Source: Gp1-AA133 sp964641665
Lineage (GTDB): Bacteria > Acidobacteriota > Terriglobia > Terriglobales > Acidobacteriaceae
Direction of reading: 5' to 3'
Assembly (NCBI GenBank): GCA_964641665.1
Contig: CAZXKO010000090.1
Coordinates: 1 to 64,000, forward strand
Length of the DNA stretch: 64,000 nucleotides
Part shown: in pieces, positions 42,180 to 50,365 of the stretch
Layout of the letters: every line of letters begins with the position of its first letter
How positions within the stretch are numbered: the first letter of the stretch is position 1
The notes under the pieces: generated by a model
What the model saw: the letters and a program-made list of their open reading frames with translations, nothing else
Told to the model about the DNA's origin: nothing
The model's database searches: none
Position numbers and translations under genes: made by a program

Positions 42180-43690
42180 ACCCGAGCTTCGCAGTCGCGC
42201 GGAACATTCCAGTGGCGACCGATTATCTCCGAATCCTGCCTGAGATCGTGCTCTCCATCTTCGGAATGGTAATCATGGTCCTCGACCCCCTGATGGAGGA
42301 GGAGAAGAGCCAGAAAATTCTCGGCGGAATCGGGCTGGCCGGCACGCTGGCGGGGCTGTTGTCCACGTGGGCGATGGCGCAATCTCCGGGCTATGCGTTT
42401 TACAACATGGTCCGGGTCGACGGGTTCAGCGTCTTCTTTCACGTACTGGTCATTGCCATCGCGGCCGTGCTCATTCTCACTTCCTACGAATACATGGCCG
42501 TACAGCGAATCCGGGCCGGGGAGTACTACGGCCTGATCCTGTTCGGACTGGTTGGCATGTGCCTGATGTCGTCGGCGGTCGAGTTGGTGTTGATTTTCAT
42601 CGCGCTCGAAATCTCGTCGATCTCCACCTACATCCTAGCGGGTTTCCGCCGCCGCTCCGCGACCAGCAGCGAGTCGTCGCTCAAGTACTTCCTGCTGGGT
42701 TCGTTTGCGACATCGTTCTTCCTTTACGGCGTGGCCCTCATGTTCGGCGCGACCGGGTCGACGAACATTGACGAAATCAGCGTGGCCCTAAACTCTGGCC
42801 CCATCCCGATGCTGGCTTACGTTGCGATGGCTCTCATGTTCGTCGGCCTGGGGTTCAAGGTCGCCGCGGCGCCGTTTCATGTGTGGACACCCGATGTGTA
42901 CGAGGGAGCCCCCGCTCCGATCACCGGCTTCATGTCCACGGCACCCAAGGCGGCAGCCTTTGCCGTGCTTCTGCGCGTGGTCTTCGAGGCCAATGCTCCA
43001 GGCCGGTTCTGGCTGATCTGGATCTCGGCCGCATTGTCGATGACCCTGGGCAACGTCGCTGCCCTGGTTCAGACCAACATCAAGCGCCTACTGGCCTATT
43101 CCTCCATTGCCCACGCCGGATACATGCTGGTGGCCTTCGCGGCCACGCCGGAACTGGGTACGTCCGCGGTCATGTTTTATGCGGCCTCGTATGCGGCCAT
43201 GAACGTCGGCGCCTTTGCGGTCGTGAGCCACTTGGCAAACGCCGGGGAGCGCTACGTGGCGCTCGAGGACTACGCCGGGCTCGGCCGCCGCGCCCCCGTG
43301 CTGGCAGGAGCCTTGGGGATTTTCCTGATTTCGTTAATTGGGATTCCCATCACGGGAGGGTTCTTTGCCAAGTTCTACGTCTTCAGCGCCGCACTGCAGT
43401 CAAACCTGGTTGGGCTTGCCATCATTGGCTTGATCAACAGCGCGATCGGTGCCTACTACTATCTTAAGATCATCGTAGTCATGTACATGCGGGAACCCCG
43501 CGGAGAGGTCCCGGTGCTGCCCCTTTCGCCGAGTCTTGGTCTGGCGCTGGCGATCACCTTGGCGGCCACGTTGTATCTCGGGGTTGTGCCCGGCAATGTG
43601 CTTGAATTCGCCCAGCGTTCGGCGGCGAATCTGGTCCAGCGGGAGGCCCCTCAGGCCGCGGGTGTTCAAATTTCTAAACACAAATTGTAG
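42176..43690 (+). CDS. nuoN: NADH-quinone oxidoreductase subunit N
   Basis: NuoN is the third antiporter-like subunit and the last gene of the operon. The 504-residue product has LVLIFIALEISSISTYILAGF with the conserved Glu near residue 142 and FHVWTPDVYEGAPAPITGFMSTAPKAAAF. It starts at GTG 42176, overlapping nuoM by four bases. No terminator follows directly. Confidence 0.95.
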   Translation: MNPSFAVARNIPVATDYLRILPEIVLSIFGMVIMVLDPLMEEEKSQKILGGIGLAGTLAGLLSTWAMAQSPGYAFYNMVRVDGFSVFFHVLVIAIAAVLILTSYEYMAVQRIRAGEYYGLILFGLVGMCLMSSAVELVLIFIALEISSISTYILAGFRRRSATSSESSLKYFLLGSFATSFFLYGVALMFGATGSTNIDEISVALNSGPIPMLAYVAMALMFVGLGFKVAAAPFHVWTPDVYEGAPAPITGFMSTAPKAAAFAVLLRVVFEANAPGRFWLIWISAALSMTLGNVAALVQTNIKRLLAYSSIAHAGYMLVAFAATPELGTSAVMFYAASYAAMNVGAFAVVSHLANAGERYVALEDYAGLGRRAPVLAGALGIFLISLIGIPITGGFFAKFYVFSAALQSNLVGLAIIGLINSAIGAYYYLKIIVVMYMREPRGEVPVLPLSPSLGLALAITLAATLYLGVVPGNVLEFAQRSAANLVQREAPQAAGVQISKHKL

Positions 43691-43854
43691 AAAGGAAATC
43701 TAATTGCACCATCGGGAAGATTCGGCTGACAGGCAACTGGATCTCTGCAGAACCGGCCGCTTTCCCCCGGCAGGCTGTGACGTCCCGTCGGGTCAATGAG
43801 ATGCCGTATCAAAATATCCCTGGCCGGTCGTCGAACGGCAGATGTTAAGACTAT

Positions 43855-43883
43855 TTGACAACTTCGGTGGGACTGGGCATCAT
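43855..43883 (+). promoter_or_regulatory. Probable promoter of the Flp pilin gene
   Basis: A perfect TTGACA (43855-43860), a 17-bp spacer and CATCAT (43878-43883) lie 62 bases before the pilin ATG. The 43691-43854 stretch before it holds no recognised element. Confidence 0.45.
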
Positions 43884-43944
43884 AGGGAACCAATTGTAAG
43901 ACTCCCATTGGCTTCTCGACAAAAACTCTGGGCAGGAGGATGGT

Positions 43945-44109
43945 ATGTCCAAGATCATTTCTGGGCTTTGGTCCGACGAATCCGGGCAGGATATCGCTGA
44001 GTACGCAGTCATGTTGGCGGTGATCCTGGTTCTGGTGGTCGGGACCGTTCGTCTGATCGGCTCCAACGCGAACAACGCGTTTTCGCAGGCCGCCAGTTCC
44101 ATTCAGTAA
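43945..44109 (+). CDS. Flp/Fap-type pilin
   Basis: The 54-residue prepilin has a 14-residue leader ending in Gly (MSKIISGLWSDESG), then Q-D-I-A-E-Y with Glu at +5 and Tyr at +6 of the mature protein, the classic Flp prepilin cleavage motif. A hydrophobic helix (AVMLAVILVLVVGTVRLIG) and a polar tail (NANNAFSQAASSIQ) follow. AGGAGG lies about 6 bases before the ATG. Flp pilins form tight-adherence pili with the Tad machine. No tad, cpa or prepilin peptidase gene is in the window, so this is an orphan copy here. Confidence 0.88.
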   Translation: MSKIISGLWSDESGQDIAEYAVMLAVILVLVVGTVRLIGSNANNAFSQAASSIQ

Positions 44110-44184
44110 TCCGTTGGCGCAGTATGTGGACGACTGGCGTCGCTTGAGCCTCACCCCCTCCTGAGGCTTCGGCGGCAGAAGGTA

Positions 44185-44213
44185 TTGACGGAAAAATCAT
44201 TCGCGTCTAATAT
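44185..44213 (+). promoter_or_regulatory. Promoter of the aromatic leader / DAHP synthase unit
   Basis: TTGACG (44185-44190), a 17-bp spacer and TAATAT (44208-44213) make a good sigma-70 promoter. The expected start (about 44219-44221) lies one to four bases before the leader ORF's ATG at 44223, so the mRNA would be leaderless or nearly so. Confidence 0.65.
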
Positions 44214-44222
44214 CACTTCGGC

Positions 44223-44321
44223 ATGACTCGATTTACCTACTTTTCGTTCGCGTTCTTCCGCTACTGGTTTACGAGAGTGGCGGCGTGGGCGGAACTTGTA
44301 GGTGACTCGAACCGGCAATAA
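44223..44321 (+). CDS. Aromatic-residue-rich leader peptide
   Basis: ATG 44223 to TAA 44319-44321 encodes 32 residues: MTRFTYFSFAFFRYWF, then TRVAAWAELVGDSNRQ. Ten are aromatic: Phe at 4, 7, 9, 11, 12 and 16, Tyr at 6 and 14, Trp at 15 and 22; nine of these fall in residues 4-16. That composition matches attenuation leader peptides such as E. coli PheL, which sense charged-tRNA supply. It lies between a promoter and a terminator hairpin, 99 bases ahead of the DAHP synthase gene. No ribosome site precedes the ATG, in line with leaderless initiation. Confidence 0.75.
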   Translation: MTRFTYFSFAFFRYWFTRVAAWAELVGDSNRQ

Positions 44322-44349
44322 ATCACCTAGAATTTAGAAGTTCAAGTCC

Positions 44350-44389
44350 AGGGCCGCGACTCTTAACAAGTTGCGGCCCTTGCTTTTTG
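44350..44389 (+). terminator. Attenuator hairpin before the DAHP synthase gene
   Basis: Arms 44350-44361 and 44369-44380 form a 12-bp stem (one G-T pair) around a 7-nt loop and are followed by TGCTTTTTG. It lies between the leader peptide and the gene, so by default it would stop transcription. Segment 44287-44298 (GGGCGGAACTTG), inside the leader ORF, can pair with 44367-44379 (CAAGTTGCGGCCC; 11 pairs, one bulge, one mismatch), an antiterminator candidate. A separate stem of GAACTT/AAGTTC and TAGGTGA/TCACCTA (44292-44343) is also possible. Confidence 0.75.
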
Positions 44390-44420
44390 AGCTCATTTCC
44401 GGCCAAGGGGGCTGCACCAG

Positions 44421-45431
44421 ATGATTGTTAACATGTCGGACAACGCAACCGAACAGGAGATCGTACACGTGATCGAGCGCATCCGCGAAGCGGGCTACCA
44501 GCCGCACGTCACGCGTGGAACCCAACGTACGATCGTGGCTGCCGTCGGCAGTGGGCGGCGGCATGAAATCGAAGCGCTGCAGGTTGCGCCGGGCGTCGAC
44601 AACGTCGTCCCTATTGCTCAGCCATTCAAGTTGGTCAGCCGCCAGGTCAAACCACACCGCACCGTGGTGAACGTGGGTGGGGTGCCGATCGGAGGTGACA
44701 AAGTCGTCGTGATCGCCGGGCCATGCTCGGTTGAGTCCCCGGAGCAACTGCTCTCGACCGCACAGGCGGTCAAAAAGGCCGGCGCCAGCCTGCTGCGCGG
44801 AGGTGCCTACAAACCGCGCACGTCTCCTTATGACTTCCAGGGTCTGGGTATCGAGGCCTTGAAGATTCTGCGCGACGCGCGTCAGCAGACCGGACTGCCC
44901 ATCGTCACCGAGGTGATGAGCACCGAGGACATCGACTTGATCAGTGAATACGCCGACATGCTGCAGGTCGGCGCCCGCAACATGCAGAACTTCGCCCTCC
45001 TACGCCGCCTAGCGACGATCCGCAAACCGATCCTGCTCAAGCGTGGGCCGTCCGCAACCGTGAAGGAGTGGCTGCTGGCCGCCGAATACCTGCTTGCCGG
45101 TGGAAATGGTGAAGTGGTCCTGTGCGAGCGCGGCATCAAGACCTTCGAGACAGAAACCCGGAACACAATTGACCTGGCCGCGGTGGCCCTGGCTCGGGAT
45201 CTCTCGCACCTACCGGTCGTGGCAGATCCCTCTCACGGAACCGGCAAGCAAAGCCTGATCGCGGCGGTTTCGCGCGCAGCTGTCGCAGTGGGCGCAGATG
45301 GACTCATTATCGAAGTGCATCCTTGCCCGGAACGCGCGCTTTCGGATGGCCCTCAGTCTCTTGACTTCCCTGCCTTCGAGAAAGTCATGCGCGGCCTATC
45401 CGACCCGCTGCGCGGTATCGCGAGTGCCTGA
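44421..45431 (+). CDS. aroF: 3-deoxy-7-phosphoheptulonate (DAHP) synthase
   Basis: This enzyme condenses PEP and erythrose 4-phosphate in the first step of the shikimate pathway. The 336-residue product has an N-terminal ACT/FDL-like regulatory domain (about 1-70) and the catalytic barrel of the AroA-beta/KDOPS-like type: VVIAGPCSVES near residue 95, GGAYKPRTSPYDFQGLG near 130, LLKRGPSATVKEWLLAAEY near 205, and PVVADPSHGTGKQSLI with the metal-binding His near 270. Upstream is a promoter, aromatic leader peptide and terminator, so expression is probably attenuated by aromatic amino acid supply. Confidence 0.94.
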   Translation: MIVNMSDNATEQEIVHVIERIREAGYQPHVTRGTQRTIVAAVGSGRRHEIEALQVAPGVDNVVPIAQPFKLVSRQVKPHRTVVNVGGVPIGGDKVVVIAGPCSVESPEQLLSTAQAVKKAGASLLRGGAYKPRTSPYDFQGLGIEALKILRDARQQTGLPIVTEVMSTEDIDLISEYADMLQVGARNMQNFALLRRLATIRKPILLKRGPSATVKEWLLAAEYLLAGGNGEVVLCERGIKTFETETRNTIDLAAVALARDLSHLPVVADPSHGTGKQSLIAAVSRAAVAVGADGLIIEVHPCPERALSDGPQSLDFPAFEKVMRGLSDPLRGIASA

Positions 45432-45514
45432 AGGAGTACGAATCCGAAGACACAACCCGCGAAATCGCCCGATCCGGCTCGGATAACCGAGGTTACAGGG
45501 TATACTGAGGCTTG

Positions 45515-45778
45515 ATGGAGAATGAATCGAAGACGTCGTTTGCCATCATCCGGTATAACTGGCGTACGTACGAGTCGGGCGGCGTTGTCGAAGTGGTAAA
45601 GGGGCGGAATAACGCGAACCTGGCGATCCAGCGTCTGGATGGCGCGCAAAGCAAGGAAGATTGGAATCACGGCTGGCGCTATTTCGCCGAGATCAGCGAT
45701 TTGAAACCCGGCACCGATACCGTGAAGGCGACGAGCCTCCGGCAAGCCAGCTTGGACCGCCGCGAATCGGAAGGCTGA
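45515..45778 (+). CDS. Small hypothetical protein
   Basis: The 87-residue product (ATG 45515, MENESKTSFAIIRYNWRTYESGG) is soluble and basic, with beta-like stretches and no recognised motif. It lies 83 bases after the DAHP synthase gene on the same strand and may be co-transcribed. Function unknown. Confidence 0.6.
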   Translation: MENESKTSFAIIRYNWRTYESGGVVEVVKGRNNANLAIQRLDGAQSKEDWNHGWRYFAEISDLKPGTDTVKATSLRQASLDRRESEG

Positions 45779-45862
45779 ACGGTAAGGCGGGCCTCAGCCC
45801 TCGGCACTCCGGCGGAACACAGCGGCAATCCTAAGCGCGGAACTACCCCAAAAACGCACTCC

Positions 45863-45902
45863 AAAACAAAACGCCCCAGACTCCGGTTAGAGTCATGGGA
45901 CG
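45863..45902 (-). terminator. Intrinsic terminator (minus strand)
   Basis: Read on the minus strand, CGTCCCATGACTC pairs with GAGTCTGGGGCG (one bulge) around a 6-nt loop, followed by TTTTGTTTTGG. It would end the Spy-like gene transcript, 141 bases past that stop. Confidence 0.7.
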
Positions 45903-46043
45903 CTCCGTTGAACAGCCCTCCCCCGAGTACTGCTCAAGTAGGAATCTACTCGCGCATGTGATTTCGGGGAATGGCACCCCCGTGCCATCGAACAGCACGA
46001 ACGTGCACGCGAGCCTTGCAGGTAACCATCGCTTTTGACGGCG

Positions 46044-46526
46044 TTACTTCTGCTCGGGCGCGTGTTGAGGCGCGTCCGGCGGGGCGCCCATTCCCTCGCC
46101 ACCAGGGTGATGCCCCTGCATCCACTGCTCCTGACGGGCCTGCATCTCATCGAATTTCTTCTGCTGATTCGAATCCAGAAGAGCGCGAATCTGGCCGTTC
46201 GACGCCTTGCGAATGTCCATCATCTTCGCACGACGATCCTGGGGCGAGAGGGATGAATCGTCCCGGACGCTCTCTATCTTTGATCGGTCGGACTTCATAA
46301 TGTCCAGCACCTTCGTCTTCTGGTCAGGCGTCAGGTTAAGTTGCGTGGTCAGCATCTCGGCGCGCCGGGCGGGGTCCATGCGAGAGCGCGTACGTCCCTG
46401 CTCCTGTGGTCCACCCGCTGGCGGAGCTTGCTGATCGTTGTTTGGGGCGTCTTGTGCAACCGCAGCGGGCGCGGCCGCGTAAATAAGGCCCGCCAGCATC
46501 AGCGTGAGTAGGCATTGTTTGAACAT
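46044..46526 (-). CDS. Spy-like exported protein (LTPDQ motif)
   Basis: The 160-residue product has a signal peptide (cleavage near AVAQD, about residue 25), then a Gln/Pro-rich stretch and a helical core. LNLTPDQKTKVLDIMKSDR (near 62) and LSPQDRRAKMMDIRKASNGQIRALLDSNQQKKFDEMQ match the LTxxQ repeats of the Spy/CpxP superfamily. The C-terminus is rich in Gly, Pro and His. ATG 46526 follows a perfect AAGGAGA site. It is a second Spy-type protein in the window besides the one at 2963-3565, but is not linked to a sigma gene. A periplasmic chaperone role is inferred. Confidence 0.75.
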   Translation of the reverse strand: MFKQCLLTLMLAGLIYAAAPAAVAQDAPNNDQQAPPAGGPQEQGRTRSRMDPARRAEMLTTQLNLTPDQKTKVLDIMKSDRSKIESVRDDSSLSPQDRRAKMMDIRKASNGQIRALLDSNQQKKFDEMQARQEQWMQGHHPGGEGMGAPPDAPQHAPEQK

Positions 46527-46556
46527 GAAGTCTCCTTCTATGAGGCTTGGGGTCAC

Positions 46557-46885
46557 AACTAGTCGTATGAACCAGATTATGGCCCTGAAGTTGTGAAAGC
46601 TGCGTAACTTTACGAATCTTTACCTAGAGATAGAGCCCGAGGCGCCCTCCAACCGCATCTGGAAACTGTTGCGGGCCGTGATCGAAAAACACACAAATCT
46701 TTACAGTGCGCTGTACCCGCGCGGGATATGATCGCAGCACTGGAATCCTTCGCAGGCTACTAGAGTATTCAGCGTTTGCGGCCACAAATTCCTTCAAGGA
46801 TACCGCGATTCAAAATTGCTTGCCCCGCGAACTTCACTGGTCACCCCAGTGGCTGCCCGTAAGGATACGACACGGTACACACCGA
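46557..46885. other. Divergent control region before the TonB receptor
   Basis: The region serves the Spy-like gene (minus) and the TonB-dependent receptor (plus). Earlier in-frame starts for the receptor exist (GTG 46706, TTG 46820), but the codons there do not look like protein. No clear operator was found. Confidence 0.35.
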
Positions 46886-49800
46886 GTGCACAGGCGAGAT
46901 TACATTCTGACCGGCCCACGTCACGACCTGCGCGAGATTCGAGGCATTCGATGCCTGCTTAGAACAACGCTTTCGATCTGCCTGGTGCTGTTGCTAACCT
47001 ACAACCGCGCCCATGCCCAGGATCAGCCGGCTGCAGTGCCGGGCGGAACGATTCACGGGACCGTGAAGTCGGGCAACATGCCGATCCCGGGCGCGACTGT
47101 GTCCATCTCTGCTGGACCCGCCGCCGACAAGCTCCCTGCGTGGACGGATGTCGATGGCAGCTATTCCGTGTCCGTTCCCGCCTTTGGGTCCTATACCCTG
47201 CGCGTGCAGATGGCCGCCTTCGCCGATGCCACCCGGCAGCTCGTCGTCGATAGCGCACATCCCAGCGTGCTGGCGAACTTCGAACTGACACTCCTGTCGC
47301 GCACCCGGCAGGCTGGTTCGGAATTGCGCCGCGCCGGCGCTGGAACCGTTGGGCCTCGCGGCTTCCAGAGTCTGGCTCTTGCGCAGAGCGGAGCCGCTCA
47401 GGAATCCAACGGCGACCCCATGGCCGAAGTCGTTCCCTCGGGTATGCCTGTCCCAGGCATCGCGCCCGATAGCGCGACTGAATCGGTGGCCGTCTCGGGT
47501 ACTACCTCTAATCCCTTTACTTCCTTCAACAATGATGACCTCCAGCAACGCGGCAACGACGCTCGCCAAGCAGGAGGTGGCTTCGGCGGTCCGGGCGGTT
47601 TTGGCGGCGGTCCGGGCGGCTTTGGGGGTGGTGGAGGCGGTGGCGGTGGCCGGGGCTTCGGCCGCCGCGGGTTCGATATCAACCATCCCCACGGCTCGAT
47701 CTACTACGGCATCGGAGACTCGGCGTTGAATGCGGCACCCTACTCGCTGACGGGGGTGCCCACGACAAAGCCTGGCTACGTGCAACACAGCTTCGGCGGA
47801 TCGGTGGGCGGGCCTTTGAACATCCCTAAGATCTACAACGGAGGCACTAAGACTTTCTATTTCATCAATTACAACGGCCACCGCGGCGAACGCCCATTCG
47901 ACCAGTTCTCGACCGTGCCTACGTTGCCTGAACGGCAGGGAGACCTTTCTGCTTTGTGCAACACCGGATTCACGAGCGGGATATGCAACGACAGAGACGC
48001 CAACAACAATGTGATCGACCAGATCTACGCAGTGAACCTCGCGACGGGCGTGCGTTCCCCGTACTTGAACAACATGATCCCGCAGATCAATTCCATCGCG
48101 AGCGGATTGTTGCCCTACATCCCGAAACCGACTCTGTCCGGAGATTTTCAGAACTTCCATTTCGTCACCTCGACCAACTCCAGCAGCGATGATCTCAATA
48201 TCCGACTGAACCGCACGCTGGGCGCGGTTACTCCCGGCGGACGACGCGGAGGCGGAGGACGCGGCGCACCCCGCAACAACTTGAGCTTCGGCTTCCACTA
48301 TCACCAATCCGGAAGCACCCTGACAAACCCATTCCCGAGCGTAGGCGGAAACACCAGCGTCCGCAGTTTTGACGTTCCGGTATCGTACGCACGCAGCTGG
48401 GGCAGGCTCAGCAATATTGTTCGCGCCGACTTCAACCGCAGCCGGACCCGCACACAAAATCTCTATGCGTTCCTGCAAAACATCACGGGAACATTGGGAA
48501 TTACGGGCGTTTCCGATAATCCTTTCGACTGGGGCTTGCCGAATCTTTCCTTCACCAATTTCGCTAGCTTGCAGGATGTCACGCCCCAACTCTTGCGCAA
48601 TCAAACCCTGTCCTTTGCCGACAATGTCATCTGGAACCACGGGAAGCACACGTGGCGCTGGGGTGGCGACTTCCGTCGTATCCAGATCAACCCCGAGACC
48701 GACAGCAACGCGCGCGGCTCGTTCATTTTCACCGGTCTGAATACATCGCAGGTTATCGGAGGTCAGCCGGTTGCAGGTACGGGCCTCGACTTTGCCGATT
48801 TCCTTCTGGGCCTGCCGCAGCAAACATCCGTGCAGTACGGCGCGAACAACTATCATTTCCGCGGGAATTCGTGGGACCTGTACATCCAGGACGAGTGGAA
48901 AGTTCGCGGAAATTTGACCCTCAACCTCGGCGTCCGCTATGAGTACGTCTCGCCTTTCAGCGAGCTCAACAATCGTCTGGCGAATCTCGACTTGTCGCCG
49001 GGTGTCTTGAATCCGAATCTTGGCGCGCCCGTGGTCACTCGCGTGGTTTCCGGACAAGCCGGACCTTACAGCGGCCCTGTGCCGGCTTCCCTGCTGCGTC
49101 CCGACCGCAACAACTTTGCGCCGCGTCTCGGCTTCGCGTGGAAACCATTCTCGAAGACCGTGGTGCGCGGCGGATATGGGATCAACTACAACACCGGTGC
49201 CTATCAGGGCATCGTGCAGCAACTCGCCTTCCAGCCACCGTTCTCGACGACCTCCACCAACATCCAGGGCACCACAGGAGACCTCACGCTGCAGCAGGGC
49301 TTCCCCCAGGTTTCTTCCACCGGGATCACGAACAACTTCGCGGTCAATCCGAACTATCGGCTGGGCTATGTGCAGATACGCAATCTGGACATTCAGCAGC
49401 AGGTTCGCCCCACTCTGCTCCTGAACCTTGACTATACGGGGACTAAGGGAACAAACCTCGACATCCTTGAGGCGCCCAACCGCACGGCCGCTGGCATACG
49501 CATTCCCGACGTGCAGGCCTTCACCTACGAGAACTCGCTCGCCGACTTGTCCGCAAACGCACTATCCGTGCGCCTGCGAAAGCGGCTCTCAAACGGCTTC
49601 TCCGTGGGTGGGATCTACACATTCTCGAAGTCACTGGATAACGCGTCTTCGATCGGAGCCGGCGCCACCTCGGGCTCAAGCAGCCGAGGGCTCGGCGGCG
49701 GAGGCACCGGCGTTGCGGCAGGCGGGGCCACGGCGTCCTCAAGCGCGGCAAACGTGGCACAGAATCCCTTCGATCTCGCCGCTGAGCGCGGGCTGTCAAG

Positions 49801-50353
49801 TTTCAACCAGACGCACAAGTTCACGGCCGACTATCTGTGGGAACTTCCCTTCGGACACGACAAGCTCTGGCTCACCGGCAACGGCCCCCTGCGGGCCATT
49901 CTGGGCGACTGGCAGTGGAGTGGCGACTGGACCCTCGCCTCCGGCCTTCCCTTTACCCCACGCTTGCTCGGCAACCCAGGTGACGTCAACCGCGGGACCA
50001 ATGGCACCCTTCGGCCCGACCTGGTTCCAGGACAAGCGATCGCCAGGTCAAGCCCGTCGATTGCGGCCTGGTTTAATACTGCCGCATTCACCGCGCCGCC
50101 TGCCGGCCAATACGGAAACGCTCGCCGCAACAGCATCATCGGGCCGGGCACGCATGTCTTCGATATGGCGTTCACCAAGATCCTGCCGCTGAAGGAGTCG
50201 CGGGTGCTCGAGTTTCGAGCGCAGGCCACCAACATTTTCAACATGCCGCAATACGCGACGATCGACACCGTGCTGAATTCGCCCACATTCGGTCGCGTCA
50301 CCAGCGTGGGCGCGATGCGGCAGTTCACCCTGACGTCGCGCTTTCGCTTTTGA
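46886..50353 (+). CDS. TonB-dependent receptor, Oar-like, with Gly-rich segment
   Basis: The product of about 1155 residues has a signal peptide ending near RAHAQ, a carboxypeptidase-regulatory-like Ig domain (GTIHGTVKSGNMPIPGATVSI), an unusual Gly/Phe/Arg-rich stretch (bases about 47570-47670, GGFGGPGGFGG-type repeats), a plug-like region and a long C-terminal barrel ending in TSRFRF with a terminal aromatic residue. The start is uncertain: GTG 46886 is nearest to the signal peptide, GTG 46706 the longest. It probably imports or exports large substrates across the outer membrane using TonB. The VWFA gene follows 12 bases later, likely one operon. Confidence 0.82.
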   Translation: MHRRDYILTGPRHDLREIRGIRCLLRTTLSICLVLLLTYNRAHAQDQPAAVPGGTIHGTVKSGNMPIPGATVSISAGPAADKLPAWTDVDGSYSVSVPAFGSYTLRVQMAAFADATRQLVVDSAHPSVLANFELTLLSRTRQAGSELRRAGAGTVGPRGFQSLALAQSGAAQESNGDPMAEVVPSGMPVPGIAPDSATESVAVSGTTSNPFTSFNNDDLQQRGNDARQAGGGFGGPGGFGGGPGGFGGGGGGGGGRGFGRRGFDINHPHGSIYYGIGDSALNAAPYSLTGVPTTKPGYVQHSFGGSVGGPLNIPKIYNGGTKTFYFINYNGHRGERPFDQFSTVPTLPERQGDLSALCNTGFTSGICNDRDANNNVIDQIYAVNLATGVRSPYLNNMIPQINSIASGLLPYIPKPTLSGDFQNFHFVTSTNSSSDDLNIRLNRTLGAVTPGGRRGGGGRGAPRNNLSFGFHYHQSGSTLTNPFPSVGGNTSVRSFDVPVSYARSWGRLSNIVRADFNRSRTRTQNLYAFLQNITGTLGITGVSDNPFDWGLPNLSFTNFASLQDVTPQLLRNQTLSFADNVIWNHGKHTWRWGGDFRRIQINPETDSNARGSFIFTGLNTSQVIGGQPVAGTGLDFADFLLGLPQQTSVQYGANNYHFRGNSWDLYIQDEWKVRGNLTLNLGVRYEYVSPFSELNNRLANLDLSPGVLNPNLGAPVVTRVVSGQAGPYSGPVPASLLRPDRNNFAPRLGFAWKPFSKTVVRGGYGINYNTGAYQGIVQQLAFQPPFSTTSTNIQGTTGDLTLQQGFPQVSSTGITNNFAVNPNYRLGYVQIRNLDIQQQVRPTLLLNLDYTGTKGTNLDILEAPNRTAAGIRIPDVQAFTYENSLADLSANALSVRLRKRLSNGFSVGGIYTFSKSLDNASSIGAGATSGSSSRGLGGGGTGVAAGGATASSSAANVAQNPFDLAAERGLSSFNQTHKFTADYLWELPFGHDKLWLTGNGPLRAILGDWQWSGDWTLASGLPFTPRLLGNPGDVNRGTNGTLRPDLVPGQAIARSSPSIAAWFNTAAFTAPPAGQYGNARRNSIIGPGTHVFDMAFTKILPLKESRVLEFRAQATNIFNMPQYATIDTVLNSPTFGRVTSVGAMRQFTLTSRFRF

Positions 50354-50365
50354 GGAAACTTGACC

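Noticed and set aside
43691..43944. Possible c-di-GMP riboswitch before the Flp pilin
   Set aside because: The conserved GEMM core sequences are not present; only weak inverted repeats were seen.
46994..49222. 742-codon open frame antisense to the TonB receptor
   Set aside because: It mirrors the codon pattern of a clear receptor gene in a GC-rich genome; its product has no domain, signal or membrane pattern.
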